This document shows, one piece after another, positions 8,186 through 16,241 of a stretch of DNA of 64,000 nucleotides; the stretch's first letter is position 1, and each line of letters begins with the position of its first letter. This DNA comes from Asanoa ishikariensis. GTDB lineage: Bacteria; Actinomycetota; Actinomycetes; Mycobacteriales; Micromonosporaceae. The stretch covers positions 124,001-188,000 of the forward strand of contig NZ_FNQB01000004.1 in NCBI RefSeq assembly GCF_900107455.1, in the 5' to 3' direction. The position numbers were made by a program, and so were the translations under genes. Under the pieces are notes generated by a model. The model searched no databases. It saw only the letters and a list, made by a program, of their open reading frames with translations, and was not told the DNA's origin.

Positions 8186-8905
8186 CTAGGCGGTCTGGCC
8201 GAACAGGGCCGCCTGGACGTCGGCATAGAACGTCGCGGGGTCGCCGGCGAGGGCGGCTTTGACGTTGGCGGTGACGGGGTCGCCGATGACTTCGAGTTTG
8301 CCGGCTTCCAGGCCGTCGAGGGCCATGGCGACGATGTCGGCCGGGGGGAGCTTCGGGATGTCGTAGGCGGCCATCATGTCGGTGTCGGCTATGGCGAGGG
8401 CCAGGGCGGTGACCTGCGTCTGCTGGCCGGCGAGCTCGATCCGCACGCCGTTGGTCAGGGACCATTCCGCCGCCTTGGCCGCGGCGTACCCGTTGCTGCC
8501 GGGGCCGTAGACGTACCAGGAGAGCGCGGAGATGACGTTGAGAATGGCGCCGCCCGCGAGCCGAGGCGCGAAGGCGCGGGTGACGTTGAGGGTGCCCCAG
8601 AAGTGCGTGTCGAACTCGCGGCGGACGTTGTCGAGGTTGTCGCCGAGCAGGGGCGAGTGGGTCGAGATGCCGGCGTTGTTGATCAGGATGTCCAGCTCGC
8701 CGACCCGGGAGGCGGCCGCGTCGATGGAGGCCGCGTCGGTGATGTCCAGGTGCAGCGGGATGACGCCAGGCGTGTCGATGAGCTCGGGGCGACGGCCGGT
8801 GGCGTAGACCGTGTGGGCGCCGCGCGCGACGAGGGCTTCGACGAACGCCTTGCCGAGGCCGCGGTTGGCGCCGGTGACGAGAGCTTTAGCTCCGGTGATC
8901 TGCAT
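8186..8905 (-). CDS. short-chain dehydrogenase/reductase
   Basis: 239 residues with a classical SDR Rossmann fold: cofactor motif TGANRGLG at the N-terminus, 'LDITD' for the adenine pocket, 'ILINNAG' and a catalytic Ser...Tyr-x3-Lys (in 'SALSWYVYG' and 'GYAAAKAAEW'). An Arg right after the glycine motif and in 'GRRP' suggests NADPH preference. Its start faces the MerR regulator gene across only 59 bp, and the interval carries a MerR-style promoter, so it is probably that regulator's target. Substrate unknown. Confidence 0.9.
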   Translation of the reverse strand: MQITGAKALVTGANRGLGKAFVEALVARGAHTVYATGRRPELIDTPGVIPLHLDITDAASIDAAASRVGELDILINNAGISTHSPLLGDNLDNVRREFDTHFWGTLNVTRAFAPRLAGGAILNVISALSWYVYGPGSNGYAAAKAAEWSLTNGVRIELAGQQTQVTALALAIADTDMMAAYDIPKLPPADIVAMALDGLEAGKLEVIGDPVTANVKAALAGDPATFYADVQAALFGQTA

Positions 8906-8911
8906 GCGGTT

Positions 8912-8943
8912 ACGCTAAGACCTGACGCTGACGTCAGAGGCAA
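8912..8943 (-). promoter_or_regulatory. MerR-type promoter with operator in an overlong spacer
   Basis: Reading on the minus strand: -35 TTGCCT (8938-8943) and -10 TAGCGT (8912-8917), separated by 20 bp. The spacer holds CTGACGTCAG (8928-8937) and a further GTCAG, making overlapping CTGAC/GTCAG dyads. A 19-20-bp spacer containing a dyad is the hallmark of promoters that MerR-family activators untwist. The predicted start site falls at or next to the SDR ATG, so the transcript may be leaderless. Confidence 0.55.
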
Positions 8944-8964
8944 GGTGCGAGACGGGGGTCACAC

Positions 8965-9342
8965 GTGCGGATCGGAGATGTGGCGACGCGGGCCGCGGTG
9001 AGCGTCCGGGCGCTGCGGTACTACGAGGAGCAGGGGCTGCTGGCCGCGACCCGCAGCGTGAGCGGGCAGCGGCACTACACCGAGTCAGCGGTGGAGCGGG
9101 TCAAACTGATCCAGTCGCTCTACGGCGCGGGGCTCTCCAGCAAGACGATCGCCGACCTGCTGCCCTGTGTCGACGCTCAGGTCAGCACACCGGAGTCGCG
9201 GGCGCTGCTGGCGGCCGAGCGCGACCGCATCGACCGGCAGATCGCGGAGTTGACGCTCACCCGGGGCAAACTCGACGCCATCATCGAGCAGACCTCCCGT
9301 CCGAGCCCGCAAAGCGCCTACACGACCGAGCCGGCGGAATGA
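8965..9342 (+). CDS. MerR family transcriptional regulator
   Basis: 125 residues from a GTG. The N-terminal winged helix 'RIGDVATRAAVSVRALRYYE' with 'GLL' and 'RHYTESAVERV' is textbook MerR, followed by a short dimerisation helix (about 80-115). There is no paired Cys metal site, so it is likely to answer to an organic ligand or oxidative stress. Divergently arranged with the SDR gene, whose promoter has the MerR architecture. The next gene follows 4 nt after its stop and may be co-transcribed. Confidence 0.93.
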   Translation: MRIGDVATRAAVSVRALRYYEEQGLLAATRSVSGQRHYTESAVERVKLIQSLYGAGLSSKTIADLLPCVDAQVSTPESRALLAAERDRIDRQIAELTLTRGKLDAIIEQTSRPSPQSAYTTEPAE

Positions 9343-9346
9343 CCCC

Positions 9347-10522
9347 GTGCGGGTAGTGACGGACGAGGAGCGCCGCGCCCGGTTGGGTGTGCGGCACGCG
9401 CTCGCGGAGTCGGCCAGGGTGAGCTCTCCCGAGGAGGCTGCCCGCGCGGTGGTGTGTCTACACGCGACCGAGGCGCCGAGCGTGCACCTGTCGTGCTGGG
9501 CGCGCGTCGACGACGTCGCAGTCGACGACGTCGAGCGGGCGCTCTACGACACGCGCTCGCTCGTCAGGCAGCAGTCGATGCGCGAGACGCTGTTCGTGTT
9601 TCCCCGTGACCTGGTGCCGGCGGTGTGGGGGAGCGCGGCGGCCCGGGTGGCCGCGGTGCACCGGAAACGACTTCTCAAGGACCTCGAACGATGGGGCCCG
9701 GCCGACGGGGGGCACGGAGCCGCCTGGCTCGCGACCGTGGAGAACGCGGTGCTGGCTCGGCTCGCCGACGGCGTGCAGCGGTCGTCCAAGCAGATTCGCG
9801 AGCAGGTGCCCGAGGCCGGCGGCGTCATCGTCCAGGCTCCGGACAAGACCTGGGGAGGACCGGTCGCGATCGCTCCGAAAGTCCTTACCCAGCTCAGCCT
9901 TGACGGCGCGGTGGCACGCGCCGGCAACGCCGGTGCCTGGTACGCGAGCCGCCCGACCTGGACGACGACACAGGCGTGGTGGGTGCGGGCCGTGCCCGGT
10001 GCGCTCGCGTCCCAGCAGGGCTACGCCGAGTTGGTGGGTCGCTGGCTGTGGTCCTACGGACCGGGCACCGTCGAGGACATCGCCTGGTGGCTCGGCGCCA
10101 CCAAGTCCGTCGTTCGGACGGCGCTCGAGGACCTCGGCGCGCAGCAGGTGTCCCTTGAGGACGGCTCGATCGGTTGGCTGCGCGCCGACGATCTCGACCC
10201 CGTCGCCGCTCCCGAGCCGTGGGTCGCGCTCCTGCCGCTGCTCGACCCGACCGTCATGGGCTGGAAGGGACGAGCCTTCTACCTCGGCCCGCACGCACCC
10301 CAGCTTTTCGACAGCGCCGGCAACGCCGGGACCACCGTCTGGGTCGACGGGCGCGTGGTCGGCGCGTGGGTGCAGAGCCCCGACGGTGTGGTGGGGCTGC
10401 GCCTGCTCGACGAGGTCACCCCGGCGGTGCACCAGCCGTTGGTGGCCGAAGCGCGACGACTCACCGAGTGGCTGGACGGCCAGCGGGTCTTCACGGTCTA
10501 CCCGTCACCGGCCATGCAGTGA
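9347..10522 (+). CDS. winged-helix DNA-binding domain-containing protein (HTH_42 / YcaQ-like)
   Basis: 391 residues, GTG start 4 nt after the MerR gene. 'RLGVRHALAESARVSSPEEAARAVVCLHATEAPSVHL' (here split as an N-terminal segment), 'QSMRETLFVFPRD' in the first third, and the C-terminal 'VALLPLLDPTVMGWKGR' with 'TVWVDGRVVGAW' are the hallmarks of the HTH_42 family. Members of the AlkX/YcaQ branch unhook DNA crosslinks, but the actinobacterial group is mostly uncharacterised, so the role stays open. It is probably co-transcribed with merR. Confidence 0.8.
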   Translation: MRVVTDEERRARLGVRHALAESARVSSPEEAARAVVCLHATEAPSVHLSCWARVDDVAVDDVERALYDTRSLVRQQSMRETLFVFPRDLVPAVWGSAAARVAAVHRKRLLKDLERWGPADGGHGAAWLATVENAVLARLADGVQRSSKQIREQVPEAGGVIVQAPDKTWGGPVAIAPKVLTQLSLDGAVARAGNAGAWYASRPTWTTTQAWWVRAVPGALASQQGYAELVGRWLWSYGPGTVEDIAWWLGATKSVVRTALEDLGAQQVSLEDGSIGWLRADDLDPVAAPEPWVALLPLLDPTVMGWKGRAFYLGPHAPQLFDSAGNAGTTVWVDGRVVGAWVQSPDGVVGLRLLDEVTPAVHQPLVAEARRLTEWLDGQRVFTVYPSPAMQ

Positions 10523-10575
10523 CGGCCGTCGACCCCGGCCTCGACCTTCCAGAACTCATAAATTACTAATTAATA

Positions 10576-10605
10576 TTGACCTCCTGCCGTAACAAGATGG
10601 AAGAT
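10576..10605 (+). promoter_or_regulatory. candidate promoter of the GH27 alpha-galactosidase
   Basis: TTGACC (10576-10581), an 18-bp spacer and GAAGAT (10600-10605) lie 54 bp before the start codon. Immediately upstream is a 20-bp AT-only-like stretch (10557-10577) that is striking in this GC-rich DNA and could act as an UP element. Confidence 0.45.
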
Positions 10606-10658
10606 CGTCGAAACCGTCCCCGCGGTGACCCCCTCGTTCGGCAGCGAAGGAATCTGAT

Positions 10659-12680
10659 GTGAATCGATTTGTGCTCACTGCCCTGCTCGCCGTCACGGCC
10701 GGTCAACTGACCGTGCCGGCGGCCGCGCACGCCGGCCCTCCAGCGACAGCAGCACCCCAGCAGCAGACGCCGTACATGGGCTGGAACACCTACTACGGCC
10801 TCGGTGGCGACCCCACCGAAGCCGAGGTCAAGGCCAGCGCCGACTTCCTGGTCAGCAGCGGCCTGCGCGACGCCGGCTACCGCTACGTCTGGATCGACGG
10901 CAACTGGGCCGCGCCCACCCCACGCAGCGAAAGCGGCGACCTCGTCGCCAACCCCGCGCAGTTCCCCAACGGGCTGGCGCCACTCGTGCAGTACATCCAC
11001 GCCAAGGGGCTCAAGGCCGGCATCTACACCGACGCCGGACCGTACATCCCCGGCAAGTGCGGTCTCGGCAGCGGCGGCGGCTACTACCAGCGCGACGCCG
11101 ACCAGTTCGCCGGCTGGGAGTTCGACGCCGTGAAGGTCGACTTTCTGTGCGGCATCGCCGCGGACCTCGACCCCAGGACCGTCTACACCGAGTTCGCGCG
11201 CGCGTTGCGGAACAACGCCAGCCACCGGCCCATGGTGTTCAACCTCTGCAACCCCGTGACCTCGCCGGACTGGGGCAACTATCCCGAGTCGCAGCAGTCG
11301 ACGTTCTCCTGGTCCTACGCACCGGGCATCGCGCAGTCCTGGCGGACGTACACCGACGTGGGCTTCCTCGGTGACATCAAGTTCAAGGACGTGCTGCGCA
11401 ACTACGACGCGAACGCGCGGCATCCCGAGGTGGCCGGGCCCGGCCACTTCAACGACCCGGACTACCTCGGGCCGCAACTCGGCATGACCGACGAGGAGTT
11501 CCGCACGCAGATGACGCTCTGGTCGGTGGCCGCCGCGCCGCTGATGATCGGCAGTGACCTGCGCACGCTCAGCAGGTCCTCATTGGACATCCTCGCCGAC
11601 CCCGATGTGATCGCGATCAACCAGGACCGGGCCGGCGTCCAGGCCGTCCGCGTCGGCCCCGCCGGCACGACCGAGACCTGGGTCAAGCGTCTGGCGAACG
11701 GCGACCGGGCCGTCGTGCTGCTCAACCGAGGCGACAGCCCGCAGACCCTGACCGTCAAAGCGAAGTCCATCGGGCTCGACGGCGGCCGGTTCACCCTCGA
11801 GAACGCGTGGACCGACCAGGTCACCGAGAGCGCCGGCACGGTCAGCGCGGCCGTCGCCGCACACGGCGCGGCGCTGTTCCGCGTCAGCAAGGCCCGCGGC
11901 CTGCCGGGCGTCCCGCACGTGACCGCCAGCCTGGGCGCGCCGTCGGTGGTTGCCGCCGGCGAGGAGGTGCGGGTCGAGGTCACCGTACGCAATGACGGTT
12001 CGCTGCCGGTGCTCACGCCCGCCGTGCGCCTCGCGGCGCCCCAGGGCTGGACGGTCCAGGCCAAGGGCCGGGCGCCGAAGGTGCTGACACCGGGGAGCAG
12101 CACCACGTTCGCCTTCGCGGTGACCCTCGCGGCCAACGCCGCCACCGGAACGAACGAACTGACCGCCACCACGTCGTACGACGTGATCGGGCATGGACGG
12201 GTGAGTCAGACGACCGCTGCCAGCCTGGTGGTCGCCCCGGCGGCCCCGGACGGCGAGGTCGTCCTGTCGCACCACGCCTGGATCAGCGCCACCAGCGGAT
12301 GGATGAGCCCGACCGTCGACCTCAGCGTCGGCGGCTGGTCACCGATCAGCATGCTGGGCCAGGTCTACCCGACCGGGATCGGCGTGGCATCGCCGTCGAC
12401 GGTCCGTTACTACCTAGGCGGGGCGTGCACCCGGCTCGCGGCGGTCGTCGGCCTGGACGACGCGGTCCGCAACGTCGGGCCCGAGGGTGCCACCTCGACC
12501 TTCCAGGTGATCGGCGACGGCCGGGTCCTGTTCGACAGCGGTGTGCTCACGCGAGACGACCTCCGCCAGGTCGACGTCGACCTGACCGGCGTCCGGGTCC
12601 TCGACCTCGTGGTCGGCGACGCGGGCGACGGCGGCTACAACGACCGCGCGAACTGGGCGGGCCTGACCGCGTCCTGCTGA
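10659..12680 (+). CDS. secreted GH27 alpha-galactosidase with C-terminal NPCBM domain
   Basis: 673 residues. A Sec signal peptide (about 1-25, cleaved near 'AHA') precedes a GH27 (beta/alpha)8 barrel: 'PYMGWNTYYG', nucleophile Asp161 in 'VKVDFLCG', and the likely acid/base Asp233 in 'SWRTYTD' by alignment with human alpha-Gal A Asp231. 'AGPGHFNDPDYL' and 'APLMIGSDLR' complete the family pattern. A beta-sandwich antiparallel C-terminal domain, a NEW3/CARDB-like domain (about 415-530) and an NPCBM domain (about 535-673, 'SVGGWSPISMLGQVY', 'GIGVASPSTVRYYLGG') follow. It removes terminal alpha-galactosyl (or beta-arabinopyranosyl) residues outside the cell. Monocistronic with its own terminator. 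Confidence 0.93.
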   Translation: MNRFVLTALLAVTAGQLTVPAAAHAGPPATAAPQQQTPYMGWNTYYGLGGDPTEAEVKASADFLVSSGLRDAGYRYVWIDGNWAAPTPRSESGDLVANPAQFPNGLAPLVQYIHAKGLKAGIYTDAGPYIPGKCGLGSGGGYYQRDADQFAGWEFDAVKVDFLCGIAADLDPRTVYTEFARALRNNASHRPMVFNLCNPVTSPDWGNYPESQQSTFSWSYAPGIAQSWRTYTDVGFLGDIKFKDVLRNYDANARHPEVAGPGHFNDPDYLGPQLGMTDEEFRTQMTLWSVAAAPLMIGSDLRTLSRSSLDILADPDVIAINQDRAGVQAVRVGPAGTTETWVKRLANGDRAVVLLNRGDSPQTLTVKAKSIGLDGGRFTLENAWTDQVTESAGTVSAAVAAHGAALFRVSKARGLPGVPHVTASLGAPSVVAAGEEVRVEVTVRNDGSLPVLTPAVRLAAPQGWTVQAKGRAPKVLTPGSSTTFAFAVTLAANAATGTNELTATTSYDVIGHGRVSQTTAASLVVAPAAPDGEVVLSHHAWISATSGWMSPTVDLSVGGWSPISMLGQVYPTGIGVASPSTVRYYLGGACTRLAAVVGLDDAVRNVGPEGATSTFQVIGDGRVLFDSGVLTRDDLRQVDVDLTGVRVLDLVVGDAGDGGYNDRANWAGLTASC

Positions 12681-12689
12681 GTGGGGCAG

Positions 12690-12714
12690 CCGCACCCAGG
12701 TCACCTGGGTGCGG
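12690..12714 (+). terminator. intrinsic terminator after the GH27 gene (works in both directions)
   Basis: Perfect 11-bp inverted repeat CCGCACCCAGG / CCTGGGTGCGG with a 3-nt loop TCA. It lies between the convergent GH27 and VOC genes. No T-run follows, as is common in actinobacteria. Confidence 0.85.
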
Positions 12715-12718
12715 CGCC

Positions 12719-13096
12719 TCAAGCTGGCTGCCTGGCGCAGAACTCGTTGCCTTCCGGATCGGCCAGGAGCCGCCAGCCGTCATGCTCGGACAGCACCGTG
12801 GCGCCGAGCCGGAGGAGTTGCTCCAGGTGAGCCTCGTCCCGGAGCCGGACATCGACGTGCATGCGGTTCTTTACCGTTTTGGGCTCGGGAACCTCTTGGA
12901 GGAAGAAGACCAGCGAACCGTCCGGGGAGTCGATGGCCACCGTCGGGTCGGTCTCCGGTGTCAGTCCCAGCGAGGCGAGCCGGGCAACCTCGGCCTCGTC
13001 ATAGGGCCGGATCCGCCAACCGAGCGCGACCTCCCAGAAGCGCGCCAGGCTCGACGCATGACGGCAGTCGAGCACGATCTCCACGAGCTGGCTCAT
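12719..13096 (-). CDS. VOC (glyoxalase/bleomycin-resistance fold) family protein
   Basis: 125 residues from the ATG at 13096; a longer frame exists, but its extra N-terminus has no family resemblance. Pattern: 'VEIVLDCRHASSLARFWEVALGW' (here a beta-alpha opening), 'VPEPKTVKNRMHVDVRL' in the centre, and the ending 'WRLLADPEGNEFCARQP', the usual end of the actinobacterial glyoxalase-like VOC group. Such proteins bind or alter small molecules; no substrate can be assigned. Confidence 0.88.
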   Translation of the reverse strand: MSQLVEIVLDCRHASSLARFWEVALGWRIRPYDEAEVARLASLGLTPETDPTVAIDSPDGSLVFFLQEVPEPKTVKNRMHVDVRLRDEAHLEQLLRLGATVLSEHDGWRLLADPEGNEFCARQPA

Positions 13097-13269
13097 CCGG
13101 CGAACGCTACGCGCGTGACTTGACGGAGTTACATGGTCGCGGCGCGAAATATGGGTGCCGGCATCGATGGCCGGTGCGCCGCCGTCCGGAGATCCTTGGG
13201 TTGGGCGGTGGCAGACGTGGTGCACCCTGCCGCCGCCCACCACAGGCGACCGCTGCGGGAGGAGAGGCG
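13097..13269. other. intergenic region, divergent 5' ends
   Basis: 173 bp between the divergent VOC and KhtT-like genes. It must hold both promoters. The only clear element is the GGGAGGAGAGG ribosome-binding stretch just before the ATG at 13270. Confidence 0.5.
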
Positions 13270-13584
13270 ATGGAGATCGAACGCCACCGACTGGTGCGGC
13301 TAGGGACGGTCTACGTCGTCACCACCGCCAGCGGCGCCCGCATCGGCGTCGTCCGTCGCCACGACGAATGGTTCGAGTTGCTGCTCTACTCCACCGACGA
13401 CCCACGCGCCGCGCCCCACGGGCTGCCGCTGACGGTGGACGAAGCGCGAGCCCTCTCCGCGCTGCTCGCACCGAACCTCACCACACCTGTCCGAATAACC
13501 GAGGAGCGATTGCCGCTCCGGGCGGGTCATTCACGTACCGCGACCGATCGGGTTCGGCAAGGTCCACCTCGCCGAACCCGATAA
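13270..13584 (+). CDS. KhtT-like N-terminal domain protein (cation/proton antiporter regulatory subunit fragment)
   Basis: 104 residues. A strong GGAGGAGAGG ribosome-binding sequence precedes the ATG. Residues 1-75 ('MEIERHRLVRLGTVYVVTT', 'GARIGVVRRHDEWFELLLY', 'LTVDEARALSALL') follow the pattern of the N-terminal domain of KhtT-type K+/H+ antiporter subunits. The usual second (TrkA-C/RCK) domain is missing: the frame loses family character after ~85 residues and its last codons form a terminator hairpin. No KhtU antiporter gene is next to it. It could be a truncated remnant or a free-standing regulatory domain. Confidence 0.55.
   Translation: MEIERHRLVRLGTVYVVTTASGARIGVVRRHDEWFELLLYSTDDPRAAPHGLPLTVDEARALSALLAPNLTTPVRITEERLPLRAGHSRTATDRVRQGPPRRTR
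13550..13579. terminator. terminator hairpin overlapping the KhtT-like stop region
   Basis: GGGTTCGGC (13550-13558) and GCCGAACCC (13571-13579) are a perfect 9-bp inverted repeat with a 12-nt loop. It lies in the last codons of the KhtT-like frame and ~30 bp past the end of the convergent amino-sugar operon, so it could serve both. Confidence 0.6.
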
Positions 13585-13606
13585 CGTCGCAGGCTTGCCC
13601 GTCGGT

Positions 13607-14356
13607 TTAGGGCTCGTGCACCTTGAGGCGGCCGGCATAGCGGGCGAGCAGCGCGTCGTTGTGCGCGTCCCCACCCTCCACGTTGGCCGACCGATATACC
13701 GGCGGGTCGATGCCCCGCGCGATCAGCGCCTCGCAGATCTGCGCGGACAGCAACTGCGCGACCAGCACGCTGGTCATCGTCGACGTCGGCACGATCCGCG
13801 CCCCGCCGGGCAGTTCGAGGGCGGCGTCGCCGGGCACGCCCCGGTTGTCGATCACGACGTCGGCCACCTCGAACAGGCGGGCGCCCGAAGGGTGCCGGGA
13901 CGCCATCGAGGAGCTGTGTGCGACGGACGTGACCGCCACCACCGGGTTGCCGTTGTCGCGGCCGATCGTGGCCATCTCGACGACCGCGCCGTTGATCCCT
14001 GAGTTCGACGCGATCAGCAGCACGTCGCTCGGGCGCACGTCGTGCAGCGCCCAGACCCGGTGTGCCAGGGCCGGGTCGCGTTCGCAATGCGGGTCGAGAA
14101 TGTCCGCCGGGTCGACGCCGCCGTACATCACGAGGTCCTTGATGGACAGTGCGTTCGCGGGCACGAGGCCGCCGGCCCGCCCGGCGATCTCCATGGCGAA
14201 CGAGCGGGAGTGGCCGGTGCCGAAGACCTGGACGATCCCGTCTCCGGCGAGCGCGTCGGTGCACAGCAGCGCGGCCTTGCTGATCGCCGGCCCTTGGGTG
14301 GCGACGACGCTGTCTATCGCCTCCTGGATGGCACCGAGGGCGGTTGGGTTGGTCAC
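13607..14356 (-). CDS. SIS-domain phosphosugar-binding protein (UPF0309-like)
   Basis: 249 residues. The SIS fold shows 'VQVFGTGHSRSFAMEIAGRAG' in split form near the N-terminus (phosphate-binding Ser in GTGHS), 'VLLIASNSGINGAVVEMA' and a C-terminal 'NVEGGDAHN'. Proteins of this UPF0309 type are placed next to N-acetylglucosamine and N-acetylmuramate uptake genes and are thought to isomerise or bind amino-sugar phosphates. Last gene of the amino-sugar operon; its start overlaps the upstream hydrolase stop by 4 nt. Confidence 0.88.
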   Translation of the reverse strand: MTNPTALGAIQEAIDSVVATQGPAISKAALLCTDALAGDGIVQVFGTGHSRSFAMEIAGRAGGLVPANALSIKDLVMYGGVDPADILDPHCERDPALAHRVWALHDVRPSDVLLIASNSGINGAVVEMATIGRDNGNPVVAVTSVAHSSSMASRHPSGARLFEVADVVIDNRGVPGDAALELPGGARIVPTSTMTSVLVAQLLSAQICEALIARGIDPPVYRSANVEGGDAHNDALLARYAGRLKVHEP

Positions 14357-15579
14357 GGACGATCCTTCCGGTTAGCCAGGGCGAGCGCAGCCGCCTGGTC
14401 GAGCACGATTTCGGCGCTTCCGGCGACGACCGGGGAGCGCAGCACCTCGTAGTCCGCGCGCCGGTAGGCCGCGCGGACGGGCAGGTAGCCCAGGTATCCG
14501 TTGGTGTATCCGATGAGGATGGTCGGGTGGTCGAGCGCGTGGTCGAGGCGCTCGCCGAGCGCCAGGTAGGGCTCCGCGCCGACCGCGACCAGCGAGACCG
14601 GCCCGATCCGGACCGCTGACGCGACACAGGCGGGATCGACGGCAGGCGCCGGTGACTCAGCCGCCAGTTGCGCCGCCTGCAAGGCGGTCCACGCGGTGCG
14701 CCGGGCGACCGCACCTCGCGCCCGCTCGAACCGGGCTGAAAGCGATTCGATCAGCTCCGGCGACCCCGGGGGAGGCTTGGCCTCGAGTGGCACACGCACC
14801 TGCCGCGACACGATGGAGGCGTGCGCGGGTACGACGGCCCGCGCGGGTCGCCGCAGGCTCCGCGCGACGGTCGAGGCCACGACGCCACCCAGCCGCGCGC
14901 ACTCCGAAGGCGTCTGTGCCAGGCGGTGGGCCCGCGTGCTGACGTCGCCGGCGGCGCCGGTGGCGACCATCGCCCAACCGCCCACATCGGCCAGGGCGCG
15001 GCGGGTGGCGCCGGTGAGGTCGGCGCTCACGCACAGGTTGTCGGCGCTGAGCACGGTCGGGTGGATGGGCAGCACCACGACGGCGCCGATCAACGCCCCC
15101 GACGGGTCGCTGAAGCTGAGCGTGTCGACCGGCACGGTGCGCCGCGGCCGGGCTCCCGAGCGTTGCCCGCCGACACCGGTGAGCCGGGTGCGCCGCAGTT
15201 CCAACAGCGCGTCACGCTCGGAAGAGACGGCCTCCGCCATCGCCCGCGCGGCCGCCTCGGTGACCGCGTCCCGCCATGGCGCCGGCGTGGTCGGCGACGA
15301 CGGCAGGCAGCTCGTCTCTGGGCCGGCGTGGGTGTGCGACGCCGACAGCCAGACCACGGCGTCCGGCATGGTCGCGGCGACGTCGGCCGCGAGGTCCTCG
15401 TGGACGTACGGCAGGTCCGCGACGGCCCAGACGAACCGGGTGCCGCCGCTCTCGATCGAGACCGCGGCGACCGACAGCGGGTCGAGCGTGCCCGTCGACG
15501 GACCGGCGCGTCCGGCGTAGCCGCCCAGCGGTGTGCCGACCGGGACCTCCAGCGGCACGGCGGCGTGGCCGACCCTCAT
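14353..15579 (-). CDS. neutral/alkaline ceramidase-fold hydrolase
   Basis: 408 residues from the ATG at 15579. It opens with 'VGHAAVPLEVPVGTPLGGYA' (the ceramidase-family start) and has the zinc-type motif 'SASHTHAGPE' near residue 80 and 'LPIHPTVLSADNLCVSADL' in the middle. It closes with 'GYTNGYLGYLPVRAAYRRADYE', the GYTNGxxGY sequence seen in neutral-ceramidase N-terminal domains. No signal peptide is visible, so it is cytoplasmic. Lying inside an amino-sugar operon (4-nt overlaps on both sides), it more likely cleaves an N-acyl bond of a sugar derivative than a sphingolipid; that is inference. Confidence 0.8.
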   Translation of the reverse strand: MRVGHAAVPLEVPVGTPLGGYAGRAGPSTGTLDPLSVAAVSIESGGTRFVWAVADLPYVHEDLAADVAATMPDAVVWLSASHTHAGPETSCLPSSPTTPAPWRDAVTEAAARAMAEAVSSERDALLELRRTRLTGVGGQRSGARPRRTVPVDTLSFSDPSGALIGAVVVLPIHPTVLSADNLCVSADLTGATRRALADVGGWAMVATGAAGDVSTRAHRLAQTPSECARLGGVVASTVARSLRRPARAVVPAHASIVSRQVRVPLEAKPPPGSPELIESLSARFERARGAVARRTAWTALQAAQLAAESPAPAVDPACVASAVRIGPVSLVAVGAEPYLALGERLDHALDHPTILIGYTNGYLGYLPVRAAYRRADYEVLRSPVVAGSAEIVLDQAAALALANRKDRP

Positions 15580-16241
15580 GCCGCCGCCCGCCGGAACAGG
15601 CCGGTGATCGCCGCGGGGTTGGTGATCGCGGTGCCCACCACCACCGCGTGCGCGCCGGCGTCGAGCGCCGCCCGGGCCTCCTGCGGCGTCCAGATCCGGC
15701 CCTCGGCGACCACCGGCACGGCGATCGCGGCCGCCAGCCGGGCGACCAGCTCGAGGTCGGGACCGACGGGCACCCTTCCGCCCGTGTAGCCGGACAGGGT
15801 GGTCGCGACCAGGTCGGCACCCGCGTCCGCCGCGGCCAGCCCGGCCTCGTAGTCGTCCACGTCCGCCATCACCGGCACGCCGTACTCCCGGTGAATGGCC
15901 TCGATCTGCGCCGACAGCGACGTGCCGTCGGGCCGTGCCCGGCGCGTGCCGTCGATGGCGACGAGGTCGGCGCCGGCCTCGATCACCGCGCCGGCGGCGG
16001 CGGCCGAGGGCGTGATGAACACGCCGTCGTGGTCGCCGAGTTTGTTGATGCCGATGATCGGCACGTCGACGACGGCGCGGATCGCGGCGACGTCGCCGAC
16101 GCCGTTGGCACGGATGCCCTGTGCGCCGCCGCGCAGCGCCTCCTGTGCCATCCGGGCCATGGAGTCGGGGCCGTGCAGGGCGCTGTCGGGCTGCGCCTGG
16201 CAGGACACGATCAGTGACTGGGGCGGAAAAGGAACCTGCAT
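15576..16241 (-). CDS. nanE: N-acetylmannosamine-6-phosphate 2-epimerase
   Basis: 221 residues from the ATG at 16241, overlapping the kinase stop by one base. The TIM barrel carries 'LIVSCQAQPDSALHGPDSMA', 'GGAQGIRANGVGDVAAIR', 'IIGINKLGDHDGVFITP' (catalytic Lys), 'ADLVAIDGTRRARPDG', 'MADVDDYEAG' and 'VVAEGRIWTPQEA' (catalytic Glu), the full NanE signature. It converts ManNAc-6-P to GlcNAc-6-P. Together with the kinase gene it channels an imported amino sugar towards GlcNAc-6-P. Confidence 0.95.
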   Translation of the reverse strand: MQVPFPPQSLIVSCQAQPDSALHGPDSMARMAQEALRGGAQGIRANGVGDVAAIRAVVDVPIIGINKLGDHDGVFITPSAAAAGAVIEAGADLVAIDGTRRARPDGTSLSAQIEAIHREYGVPVMADVDDYEAGLAAADAGADLVATTLSGYTGGRVPVGPDLELVARLAAAIAVPVVAEGRIWTPQEARAALDAGAHAVVVGTAITNPAAITGLFRRAAA

